Part shown: one piece after another, positions 33,063-40,873 of the stretch
Position numbering within the stretch: the first letter of the stretch is position 1
Layout of the letters: the number at the start of each line of letters is the position of its first letter
From: an uncultured Saprospiraceae bacterium
GTDB taxonomy: Bacteria > Bacteroidota > Bacteroidia > Chitinophagales > Saprospiraceae
Direction: 5' to 3'
Assembly (NCBI GenBank): GCA_937944245.1
Contig: CALDYY010000078.1
Location: forward strand, 1-64,000
Length of the DNA stretch: 64,000 nucleotides
Program-made: the position numbers and the translations under genes
The notes under the pieces: model-generated
What the model saw: the letters and a program-made list of their open reading frames with translations, nothing else
The model's database searches: none
Told to the model about the DNA's origin: nothing

Positions 33063-34229
33063 ATGGCAATCCTATATAATTTTGGGTCAGTTTTAGTGGA
33101 TGCAGAAGAAGTAGCAGAAAGACAGCACTTGGGCGATTTCAATGTGTTTTTACGAAGAGCAACTAAAGGGCTAGAGGCAAAAATGGAATTTCGCTCTGGC
33201 ACACTCGAATCTAAGGATTTTTACGACAACAGTTTCATTGGGCTTCCCGCATTCACACAACCAAGTATTGGCAGACCGCTAAGTATAGAAATTTTATGTG
33301 TTTACACAGGAGATGCACCACAAAAATTTTTTGGTGGCAGAAAAGACCTACTTGTCGTTTCAGGTGTAAAAAGTGTACAAACCTATGGCAATGCTCCCAA
33401 AGCAATTAACCAACTTGTAGAAAAAATAACAGACAATCAATATCTGCAACCAGGTGCATTCACACAAGGTTCACCGATTGCTTACTACACTAAAGCGTTG
33501 GATGTTTCTACTATTTTTACTTCTTTTGAACTGGTGGCGGAGAGTTTCTCTAGGGAGATTTTTGATTTAGTTGGACGGCTATTTAGTACCGCAGGTAGTT
33601 TACCTATTTTTGCGCCTATCAACGGCTATTTACTGGTAGGCGGAATGTTAATTAAAATGGCAGGTAAACTCAGCAATAGTTTATTTGACAATTTTCCTTT
33701 TCTGAGAGAAGATATTCCATTTAGATTTGATACACCCGAACATCCTATTGCTAACGCCAAACAAATGGTCATTTGTAACGATCGCGACAAAGCTAAATTA
33801 ATTGGTTTTACACCTGGCTTAGTGAATGATGGTAACAATAACAAACGACCAGCGCTAGTGGACAAACGCACTTTTAAAGAATATAGAGGGGACGCACCTT
33901 ATCTTATTATAAGCATTGATGGTAGAACGCGCAAGGTGTTGGAGGATTTTACACCTAAAATAGCAGCGGCAGCTATGATTGAGAAATTTTATAGCTCTTC
34001 TCTAGAAGTACAAGAAATAAATATTTTGGAAGACGCTATGGTTTTGTACAACGACCAATACTATTTTGACAAGGCAAAGAATCTTATCAATTCCATTAAT
34101 ATCGAAAATACAGGAGTTTTTGACTTAGAAGAGTTCAAAAAAGCAGCTCAATTATACAAGGCTTATGAGCAAAACATTAGAAATGACGTATTTCTAAATG
34201 CGCTAAAAAGTGTGAATAAAGTATTTTAA
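33063..34229 (+). CDS. Protein of unknown function, 388 residues
   Basis: I do not recognise a family. No signal peptide: the protein begins MAILYNFGSVLVDAEEVAERQ and is likely cytosolic. The N-terminal 170 residues are mixed alpha/beta (SIEILCVYTGDAPQKFFGGRKDL). A Gly-rich hydrophobic segment at about 180-210 (LPIFAPINGYLLVGGMLIK) might be a membrane-touching helix. The C-terminal part is helical with an EF-hand-free acidic stretch and ends YEQNIRNDVFLNALKSVNKVF. Codon usage looks like the neighbours. Upstream is the cysteine synthase terminator, so it has its own promoter. Downstream is a small membrane protein gene 63 bases away. Confidence 0.75.
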   Translation: MAILYNFGSVLVDAEEVAERQHLGDFNVFLRRATKGLEAKMEFRSGTLESKDFYDNSFIGLPAFTQPSIGRPLSIEILCVYTGDAPQKFFGGRKDLLVVSGVKSVQTYGNAPKAINQLVEKITDNQYLQPGAFTQGSPIAYYTKALDVSTIFTSFELVAESFSREIFDLVGRLFSTAGSLPIFAPINGYLLVGGMLIKMAGKLSNSLFDNFPFLREDIPFRFDTPEHPIANAKQMVICNDRDKAKLIGFTPGLVNDGNNNKRPALVDKRTFKEYRGDAPYLIISIDGRTRKVLEDFTPKIAAAAMIEKFYSSSLEVQEINILEDAMVLYNDQYYFDKAKNLINSINIENTGVFDLEEFKKAAQLYKAYEQNIRNDVFLNALKSVNKVF

Positions 34230-34292
34230 AAAATGGATTGACAAATATCATCTTTAACCTTTGGCATTTATCCTTAACTTCGTTAAAAAGCA

Positions 34293-34511
34293 ATGAAACA
34301 AAAAAACAAACATCCCTACACCAAAGTAACTACGGTCGGCACAGCCCTAATAATGCTTTGTATGGGATTGCTTGTTATCTTTCCATCGTCATTTGTCATT
34401 TTTTCGTCAGGTATTATTATTCCAGTCATTATTACAGGTGTCGTTTACTGGATACTGCGTTCAGAATCAGGATCAGAGTTTACAAAAAAAGACGATTGGT
34501 ACGAGAACTAG
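34293..34511 (+). CDS. Small predicted membrane protein
   Basis: 72 residues with a charged N-terminus (MKQKNKHPYTKV), two hydrophobic segments at about 14-34 and 36-52, and a charged tail ending KKDDWYEN. An overlapping longer open frame at 34238-34549 lacks a protein-like composition, and I regard this frame as the gene because of its ATG and clear membrane pattern. The function is unknown. It overlaps nothing and is convergent with the isomerase gene, whose stop is 15 bases beyond this stop. Confidence 0.6.
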   Translation: MKQKNKHPYTKVTTVGTALIMLCMGLLVIFPSSFVIFSSGIIIPVIITGVVYWILRSESGSEFTKKDDWYEN

Positions 34512-34525
34512 CCCTGAATACACAC

Positions 34526-35497
34526 TTAAATAATGCCTTCTCGTACTAAATCGTGCAAGTGAATAACGCCAGCATAAGTATTTTCATTCAAAACAATAAG
34601 TTGGGTGATACTATACCGTCGCATTTTTTCTAAAGCACTGACACACAGAGCATCAAATGAAATAGTTTTAGGATTAGCGGACATAATATCCTTTGCACAA
34701 AGCGATGTTACATCTTGGTTCTGTTCTAGCATTCGCCTCAAGTCGCCATCCGTAATGATGCCTTGCACTTGCTGATATTCGTCTAAGACAGCCGTACAAC
34801 CTAGGCATTTGCTCGTTATTTCTACAATCGTTGTCCTTATTGAATCGGTGAGTTGCACTGCTGGCTTTTCGTGATGAGTAACAATATCGCATACACGCAT
34901 ATACAAGCGTTTACCCAGTAATCCACCAGGATGAAATTGAGCAAAGTCATTGGGAGTGAAGCCATTGAGTGCAAGTAATGCAGTAGCAATAGCATCCCCC
35001 ATTACCATTTGCGCTGTTGTACTAGCAGTAGGTGCAAGGTTATTAGGGTCAGCTTCTTTTGCTACGGGAGTATGAAATATATAGTCCGCTTGTTTGGCTA
35101 AATAGGAATCTAAATTACTGACCATTGCCATGAGCAAGCCACCTAATATTCTGAGCATTGGAACAAGCACTTTAATTTCCGAAGTTTCTCCACTTTTTGA
35201 AATACAAAGAATAATATCTTCTTGACGAATCATGCCTAAATCACCATGAATGGCATCGGCAGCGTGCATAAATAGTGCTGGTGTACCTGTGGAATTAAGC
35301 GTAGCTACTATCTTTTTACCAACCAAAGCACTTTTTCCAATGCCTGTTACCACAATTCGACCTTTACATTCATACATTTTTTGCACAGCCACTTCAAAAG
35401 ATGAATTAATCGAATTTTTCAATTCTGCAATCGTTTGCGCTTCAATTTCAATGGTTTGTAGAGCAGTTTTAGCAATGATACTATGAGCAAATGACAT
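34526..35497 (-). CDS. kdsD: KpsF/GutQ-family arabinose-5-phosphate isomerase
   Basis: 323 residues, the expected length. N-terminal SIS sugar-isomerase domain (about 35-190: RIVVTGIGKSALVGKKIVATLNSTGTPALF, SKSGETSEI), then two CBS domains (about 200-320; HHEKPAVQ...TDGDLRRML and AGVIHLHDLVREGI). It interconverts ribulose-5-phosphate and arabinose-5-phosphate, the entry step to Kdo for lipopolysaccharide. The conserved active-site His of the family lies in FMHAADAIHGDLGM. It is a single gene here; no kdsA/B/C is adjacent. The KdsD name is by family and could equally be GutQ/KpsF. Confidence 0.9.
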   Translation of the reverse strand: MSFAHSIIAKTALQTIEIEAQTIAELKNSINSSFEVAVQKMYECKGRIVVTGIGKSALVGKKIVATLNSTGTPALFMHAADAIHGDLGMIRQEDIILCISKSGETSEIKVLVPMLRILGGLLMAMVSNLDSYLAKQADYIFHTPVAKEADPNNLAPTASTTAQMVMGDAIATALLALNGFTPNDFAQFHPGGLLGKRLYMRVCDIVTHHEKPAVQLTDSIRTTIVEITSKCLGCTAVLDEYQQVQGIITDGDLRRMLEQNQDVTSLCAKDIMSANPKTISFDALCVSALEKMRRYSITQLIVLNENTYAGVIHLHDLVREGII

Positions 35498-35797
35498 AAA
35501 AAATTATTATTTTTATCAACTTTTTTTCAACATCCTTTCCTAAATACTATTTAAAAGGGGCTTGAATATCAAGTTTGTGTAATGTTGCGTAAAGATGGAC
35601 AAATAATTGAAGCGAGCAGCGAGAAAATGAATAAAGGATGAGAATGAATAAAGTGCTACGCTGGCAATAAACATCTCAACTAAAATAGAATAAAATTAGT
35701 CAATTCTTTATTTTTATCGTATATTACACATTAATAAAAACAAAATTAATTAAGCATTAAGCTAGTTTAAACAGCTCGAGAAAAAAGATTTGAATTC
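35498..35797. other. 300-base gap between kdsD and recQ
   Basis: This divergent, A+T-rich gap holds no supportable gene. An 11-base direct repeat AATGAATAAAG occurs at 35626-35636 and 35643-35653. I see no clear TAnnTTTG promoter for recQ and no structured RNA. Confidence 0.5.
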
Positions 35798-37999
35798 ATG
35801 ACAATGACATCTGAATTTCTGCATGAATCCTTGCAAAAATACTTTGGGTTTGATAGGTTCAAAGGCAATCAAGAAGAAATTATCCAAAGTGTTTTGAGTG
35901 GTCGCGATACTTTTGTAATCATGCCTACTGGTGGAGGCAAGTCCCTGTGTTACCAACTACCAGCACTGATACTGGAAGGTACAGCTATTGTTATCTCCCC
36001 ACTAATTGCATTGATGAAAAACCAAGTAGATTCTATCAGAGGATATGGGCAAAACGATGAAGTAGCCCATTTTCTAAACTCCTCTTTGAGTAGAACTCAA
36101 ATGAAGACTGTAAAGCAGGATATTGTAAGCAAAAGAACAAAACTACTTTTTATTGCACCTGAAACATTAACAAAAGAGGAAAATTTGGAATTTTTCCGAC
36201 AAGTCAATGTTTCTTTTGTTGCTGTTGATGAAGCGCACTGTATTTCAGAATGGGGGCATGACTTTCGACCGGAATACCGCAGAATCAACGACATGATTAA
36301 ATCCATTGGAAAAAATATTCCAACCGTTGCGCTAACGGCTACGGCTACGCCTAAAGTGCAATCTGACATCGTGAAGAGTTTAAATATGGTAAATGAAGCT
36401 AAATTCATGTCTTCCTTTAACCGAGATAACCTTTATTACGAGGTAAGACCTAAAGGCAAAAAAGAAAGTGTGTTTAAAAATATTGTTCAATTTGTAAAAG
36501 AACGACAAGGACAATCAGGTATTATTTATGTACAAAGTAGAAAATCAACAGAAGAAATTGCACAAGTCCTCAATGTAAACGACATAAAAGCCGTTCCTTA
36601 TCACGCTGGTCTGGATGCTAAAACTAGAAGCAAAACCCAAGATGATTTCTTGATGGAAGAAGTAGATGTCATCGTGGCGACTATTGCTTTTGGTATGGGT
36701 ATTGATAAGCCAGATGTTAGATTTGTTATTCATTATGATATTCCAAAAAGTATCGAAAACTACTACCAAGAAACAGGTAGAGCAGGTAGAGATGGTTTGG
36801 CAGGAGATTGTTTAGCCTTTTATTCTTACAAAGACATTACCAAACTTGAAAAATTCTTGCGGGACAAACCCGTTGCCGAGCGTGAAATGGGTATGCAACT
36901 TATGGATGAAGTAACTGCCTACTCAGAAACCACCGCTTGCAGAAGAAAATTTTTGTTGCATTATTTTGGGGAGCATTATGATGATTCACATTGCGCCAAT
37001 ATGTGCGACAATTGCCGATACCCAAGAGAGCGAATAGAGGTACAAACAGAAATCCATCAAGCATTGAGTGCAGTACTGGATTTGGAAGAAAACTATGGTA
37101 TCAAACAACTTGTGGAATTTATCAAAGGAGTGAATACCAAACAAATGAAGGACTTTAAGTTTGATAAAAAGAAATTATTTGGAATTGGTCAGGAAAAAGA
37201 AGAAAATTTTTGGTATTCTATTTTTAGACAAGCCACTCTTAACGATTTGCTACGCAAGGACATCGAAAGCTATGGTTTGCTAAAACTTACCAAGAAAGGA
37301 CGTGCCTTTCTTCAAGCTCCTTACTCCATTGAGATTTCTTTAAACCATAATTTTGAAGTAGAGAACGACGAGTTAGAAGCCGCTGCCAATGGTAAAACCG
37401 ATGTGTTGGATGAATCACTCATGCACATGCTCAAAGATTTAAGAAAAAGGGAGGCTAAACGCCAAAATGTGCCACCTTTTGTTATTTTTCAAGACCCTTC
37501 TTTGGCGGATATGGCGACTCAATATCCCATCACGATGGACGATATGAGCAAAATTAGTGGCGTAAGCAAAGGCAAAGCCATACGATACGCTCAGCCATTC
37601 TTAAAAATGATTAAAGAGTATGTGGAAACCAATGAAATCGAACGTCCTATTGATTTTGTAGTTAAACAAGTAGCGAACAAATCAAAATCCAAAATTGGCA
37701 TTATTCAAGCGATTGACCGAAAAATACCGCTGGATGAGATTGCAAATTCACAAAACGTAAGCATGGAAGAATTAATGGAAGAATTGGATGCTATTGTTTG
37801 CTCCGGCACAAAAGTCAATATTGACTACTATTTAGAAGACGCAATAGACGAAGACAATAGGGATATCATATGGGACTATCTCCTTGAAAATCAAGAAGAT
37901 GATATTTTAAAAGCCTACAAAGAATTAAAGGAGGATGACATCACGATTGATGAAATCAAATTGATGCGAATTAAATTTATCTCCGATTTAGGCAATTAA
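35798..37999 (+). CDS. recQ: ATP-dependent DNA helicase RecQ
   Basis: 733 residues, at the larger end for RecQ. It unwinds DNA 3'-5' in recombination and repair. Superfamily 2 helicase core with Walker A MPTGGGKSLCYQLPA, DEAH box DEAHCISEWGHDFRPEY, motif III VALTATATPKV, motif V IVATIAFGMGIDKPDVRFVIH and motif VI YYQETGRAGRDG. The RecQ zinc site follows (CRRKFLLHYFGE...CANMCDNC), then a winged-helix RQC domain. An HRDC domain follows at about 525-610 (MATQYPITMDDMSKISGVSKGKA). The last 100 residues form a helix-turn-helix-like tail seen in long Bacteroidota RecQ. A stem-loop follows the stop. Confidence 0.95.
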   Translation: MTMTSEFLHESLQKYFGFDRFKGNQEEIIQSVLSGRDTFVIMPTGGGKSLCYQLPALILEGTAIVISPLIALMKNQVDSIRGYGQNDEVAHFLNSSLSRTQMKTVKQDIVSKRTKLLFIAPETLTKEENLEFFRQVNVSFVAVDEAHCISEWGHDFRPEYRRINDMIKSIGKNIPTVALTATATPKVQSDIVKSLNMVNEAKFMSSFNRDNLYYEVRPKGKKESVFKNIVQFVKERQGQSGIIYVQSRKSTEEIAQVLNVNDIKAVPYHAGLDAKTRSKTQDDFLMEEVDVIVATIAFGMGIDKPDVRFVIHYDIPKSIENYYQETGRAGRDGLAGDCLAFYSYKDITKLEKFLRDKPVAEREMGMQLMDEVTAYSETTACRRKFLLHYFGEHYDDSHCANMCDNCRYPRERIEVQTEIHQALSAVLDLEENYGIKQLVEFIKGVNTKQMKDFKFDKKKLFGIGQEKEENFWYSIFRQATLNDLLRKDIESYGLLKLTKKGRAFLQAPYSIEISLNHNFEVENDELEAAANGKTDVLDESLMHMLKDLRKREAKRQNVPPFVIFQDPSLADMATQYPITMDDMSKISGVSKGKAIRYAQPFLKMIKEYVETNEIERPIDFVVKQVANKSKSKIGIIQAIDRKIPLDEIANSQNVSMEELMEELDAIVCSGTKVNIDYYLEDAIDEDNRDIIWDYLLENQEDDILKAYKELKEDDITIDEIKLMRIKFISDLGN

Positions 38000-38012
38000 T
38001 CAGAAAGGTTTG

Positions 38013-38049
38013 AACATTGGAAATTAGCTTTTGGCTAATTTCTAATGTT
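38013..38049 (+). terminator. Stem-loop terminator after recQ
   Basis: A 16-bp stem with one G-T pair (38013-38028 with 38034-38049; AACATTGGAAATTAGC and GCTAATTTCTAATGTT) and a 5-base loop, 14 bases past the recQ stop. The following T-tract is weak. Confidence 0.6.
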
Positions 38050-38067
38050 TGACTATAAAATTCATTC

Positions 38068-38502
38068 ATGCGCATTTTAATCGAAACACCCGTAGCTCAG
38101 GATTATAAAACCGTTTGGGCGGGTTTCAATGAAGACCTCTTTTTGGCATTAAAACCCATTTTTCCTCCTCTTAAATTACTGCGTTTTGATGGCAGCATGG
38201 CTGGTGATGAAGTGCATGTTCAGATTTTTAATCAACGATTTGATGCACTTATTGTAGAACAAGCCGAACTAGAAGGCGAGATTTATTTTATTGACGAAGG
38301 CAAGCAACTTCCTTTTCCACTAAAAAAATGGCGACATCGCCACCGAATGATTCAACAAGCAAAAGGCAGCTTAATTATAGATGATATTCAATTTTCAACA
38401 GGATTTGTTTTGTTAGATTACTTAGTTTATCCTGGATTATATCTGCAGTTTGCAGGTAGAAAACCTGTTTACCAAAAAATATTTGGCAAACAGGTTTCTT
38501 AA
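38068..38502 (+). CDS. SRPBCC (START/Bet v1-like) ligand-binding protein
   Basis: 144 residues. It begins with MRILIETPVAQDYKTVWAGF and contains LKLLRFDGSMAGDEVHVQIF and a C-terminal FAGRKPVYQKIFGK. This pattern matches the SRPBCC helix-grip family, in a compact form common in Bacteroidota; ligands are hydrophobic and unknown. The last 35 bases of the coding region form a strong hairpin (see terminator). It lies 68 bases after recQ and could be its own unit. Confidence in the fold is moderate, because the domain is short. Confidence 0.75.
   Translation: MRILIETPVAQDYKTVWAGFNEDLFLALKPIFPPLKLLRFDGSMAGDEVHVQIFNQRFDALIVEQAELEGEIYFIDEGKQLPFPLKKWRHRHRMIQQAKGSLIIDDIQFSTGFVLLDYLVYPGLYLQFAGRKPVYQKIFGKQVS
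38461..38497. terminator. Strong hairpin inside the 3' end of the SRPBCC gene
   Basis: AAACCTGTTT (38461-38470) pairs with AAACAGGTTT (38488-38497) and an inner CCAAA/TTTGG stem continues it, so the hairpin is nearly fully paired. It ends five bases before the stop codon's last base, and T-rich sequence follows. The downstream gene is convergent, so it may end both transcripts. Confidence 0.55.
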
Positions 38503-38513
38503 TATATTAATGG

Positions 38514-39065
38514 TTAAAATAAACCATCTTGCTCCATCTGCTTAATCATTTTCAAAGCAGCTTCTTTAGCTGTTTCTCCCATTCCGTAAGGGAAAGTAGA
38601 ATTTAATTTAGCACGCCAGATTGTTTTATTGGTGCTGCGACTAGTAAGGTTCAAATCGTATAGATACCTTCTATTTAACTCAGCAAATGTAGTAGAGAAA
38701 AGGAAAACATAAGTTGGATTATTTATTGCATTGACATAGGCAACATTTTCCTTTATCAACAAAACTGCATCTGGATTAAGGGCATCTACTTTTGCCTTGA
38801 AATCTATTTCGTTTTCTAACGACAAAGCTTCGTAGCGATTAACCTCTACTTTTACGCCTTTTGCCTTGAGTTCTTTCTGCATTTCATCAACTAGGTTATT
38901 GACAAACGCTTCATAGAAAGGCTCTCCTTCGACAGCAATAAAAACGCTATTTAGTTTTTCATTGAATTGCTCACTTTTGTTGGCTTCAATTTTAGCCACT
39001 ACACAACTGGTGAACATACTAGCTACAAAAATGGCGACTGAGCCATACTGAAATAAACTTTTCAT
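38514..39065 (-). CDS. Lipoprotein of unknown function
   Basis: 183 residues from the ATG at 39065, chosen because it gives a clean lipoprotein signal (MKSLFQYGSVAIFVASMFTSC). An in-frame ATG at 39134 would add 23 residues ahead of it. The mature protein is mixed: a helical region KIEANKSEQFNEKLNSVFIAVEGEPFYEAFVNNLVDEMQKELK, then LNPDAVLLIKENVAY and a C-terminal helix AKEAALKMIKQMEQDGLF. It somewhat resembles small outer-membrane-assembly-type lipoproteins, but I cannot name a family. It is convergent with the SRPBCC gene. Confidence 0.7.
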   Translation of the reverse strand: MKSLFQYGSVAIFVASMFTSCVVAKIEANKSEQFNEKLNSVFIAVEGEPFYEAFVNNLVDEMQKELKAKGVKVEVNRYEALSLENEIDFKAKVDALNPDAVLLIKENVAYVNAINNPTYVFLFSTTFAELNRRYLYDLNLTSRSTNKTIWRAKLNSTFPYGMGETAKEAALKMIKQMEQDGLF

Positions 39066-39279
39066 AAAAGATAGATTTAAGTAGTTAATAAAGAAAAAAC
39101 CTAATTTATTACTTGTGTAAATAAACACGAGCAAAATATCTGTCGCTTCACATTCTATAACATATACAAAAGCATTAAATTTTAGGTTTTATGATGAATG
39201 TTAAATTTTTATTATTTCTTCAGTTTAACTTACTTTTACCATCCTAAAATGAAACAATTATACTTCAGAGCCAATTTTA

Positions 39280-40662
39280 CTATTTAAATCTCAACTGCAA
39301 ACCAGCATTAACACTTACATTGTCATCTAAAAATACATTGCCCATAACCCAACCGCTTGATTTAGCTTCTATTTCGATGTAAGGCACAAGCGTTTTCGCA
39401 GCATACTGCGCTTTCAAACCAATTAATCCGCCAATTTGCCCTTTTGAAGTGTCAAAACTTTGATTTTCAGGCTGCATCCAAAGCATAGCACGACTGGTTA
39501 GTAGTAATTTATTGTCTAAGGCAGATACAAAGATAGGTTTGTCAATAATTGCTGTTTCTAAACCAAAAAAATTATTCTCTCGATTACTATAATTATGTAA
39601 AGCAAAAAATAGATTATTCTTAGGCGTTTGAAAAAAGATATCGGCACTTAAATCGTGTCCAAAAGGGGTAAGTACATGGCGAAAAGCAAAGTTCCCGTAG
39701 TTGTTACCCAACCTAAATTTTTCAAAACCCAAAAACAATGGCGAAAGCATATTGAACCACTGCAATCTACCCTGTTTTTTTAGGAAGTCTATTTCTTGTT
39801 GGGTTAAATCTGAGGGTTTGATATATCGGTTAATGCCCACGCCAGAGGGATGCACACCGCGAGCAGCATAGTTGAGTTCTGGTCGGAAAAGAGAATACGC
39901 CCAAGCGGTATAGTCTGGTCCTGTGAAATCGCGCGTTGGAATATCTATTCCATCAGCTTCATTGAATCTATCTACTAAGTCATCAAAATCACTAGTAGTG
40001 CAAGAGCGAATATACTCGCCAACAGAAATAGTAACCAACCAATAAAAAGCAATGTGTGGCAATTCTTGGTCGTAGTAAAAATTATTTTTTTGTAGATTTT
40101 GAATCAGGTTCAGTTCTGCTTCAGAACCAGCCGTTTGCAAACGTCGCCATTCTGTAGGATGATTATCATGGAGTTGCGTCAACTCTTCATCGCTAATGCG
40201 ACTGACATACACGGCATCAGCTAGAAGAGGATATTTATTCATATCGTTGAAGCTATTGATACCTCTCCTTGTTAACACAGCTCTGTGATATTCCTCATGC
40301 AGCCAGCCATCGCCCAAAGGTGCTGTGATGGTAAGTAAATCAAATACTCCTGCTATACCATAAGTAGCTAAGTTTCGCAAGAATGAACCTTCTATATTTT
40401 TTGTTGCTTGCTTTGCGCCAAAGTGGGCGGCACTATAAAAATTCGTGGTCATATTAAGCGATTGTTTCATACTGGGGTTAGCATACCCTTTCAAAAAACC
40501 GCCAGTGGCGTCTGCTGCATGGGTTTGGAAAGGCAAATCAAACAAAGGGAAATCAAGTAATAAGCCTACTTTTTGATTTTCTTGTGCCTTTACATCTACG
40601 ACCAAAGTAAACAGCAGTAGCAAAATTTTGAGCATACAAAAGTGAAGTACAGTGTTTCTCAT
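39280..40662 (-). CDS. Exported protein of unknown function with an HExxH motif
   Basis: 460 residues; an alternative start at 40635 would begin MLKILLLLFTLVV, and both give a signal peptide ending VKAQ. Residues 122-126 are HEEYH (within GDGWLHEEYHRAVLTRRG), matching the HExxH zinc-peptidase motif. The middle is helical with hydrophobic residues (IAFYWLVTISVGEY). The C-terminal 130 residues look like alternating beta strands with aromatics and end in LQLRFK, as in outer-membrane barrels. I do not recognise a family. A metallopeptidase role would need a third ligand, which I cannot assign. It lies between a lipoprotein gene and the large T9SS protein, all minus strand, but spacers of more than 200 bases on both sides suggest separate units. 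Confidence 0.75.
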   Translation of the reverse strand: MRNTVLHFCMLKILLLLFTLVVDVKAQENQKVGLLLDFPLFDLPFQTHAADATGGFLKGYANPSMKQSLNMTTNFYSAAHFGAKQATKNIEGSFLRNLATYGIAGVFDLLTITAPLGDGWLHEEYHRAVLTRRGINSFNDMNKYPLLADAVYVSRISDEELTQLHDNHPTEWRRLQTAGSEAELNLIQNLQKNNFYYDQELPHIAFYWLVTISVGEYIRSCTTSDFDDLVDRFNEADGIDIPTRDFTGPDYTAWAYSLFRPELNYAARGVHPSGVGINRYIKPSDLTQQEIDFLKKQGRLQWFNMLSPLFLGFEKFRLGNNYGNFAFRHVLTPFGHDLSADIFFQTPKNNLFFALHNYSNRENNFFGLETAIIDKPIFVSALDNKLLLTSRAMLWMQPENQSFDTSKGQIGGLIGLKAQYAAKTLVPYIEIEAKSSGWVMGNVFLDDNVSVNAGLQLRFK

Positions 40663-40819
40663 AAGGTAAATTTTTTACGCAAAAAAAGTGTTAAATTCCT
40701 AATTTACCTGTAATAAACGTCATTCAGTTGGAAGTGTTGGACATTAGAAAAGCATTTGTGATGAACCATTTGATTTAAGTGGGCTAATAAGAAAAATATG
40801 CGGTAAGTAGATAAATTGG

Positions 40820-40865
40820 TTCAGCATCAGCCTATTGATCATTTGATTAATAAGTTGATGCTGAA
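40820..40865 (-). terminator. Hairpin after the T9SS-secreted protein gene
   Basis: Perfect 10-bp stem TTCAGCATCA / TGATGCTGAA (40820-40829, 40856-40865) with a 26-base loop that itself can pair weakly, nine bases after the stop on the minus strand. Confidence 0.5.
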
Positions 40866-40873
40866 TGCCCAGA

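Noticed and set aside
34238-34549. 103-codon open frame overlapping the small membrane protein
   Set aside because: Composition is not protein-like, it runs across the convergent gene's end, and the overlapping 72-residue frame has a better start and clear membrane segments.
35626-35653. Direct repeat AATGAATAAAG as a regulatory pair
   Set aside because: Only two short A+T-rich copies with no symmetry; chance is likely, so I list it only within the gap description.
38089-38104. Sequence resembling the 5' part of a tRNA (CCCGTAGCTCAG)
   Set aside because: It lies inside the SRPBCC coding region, and no acceptor stem partner, anticodon arm or T arm follows.
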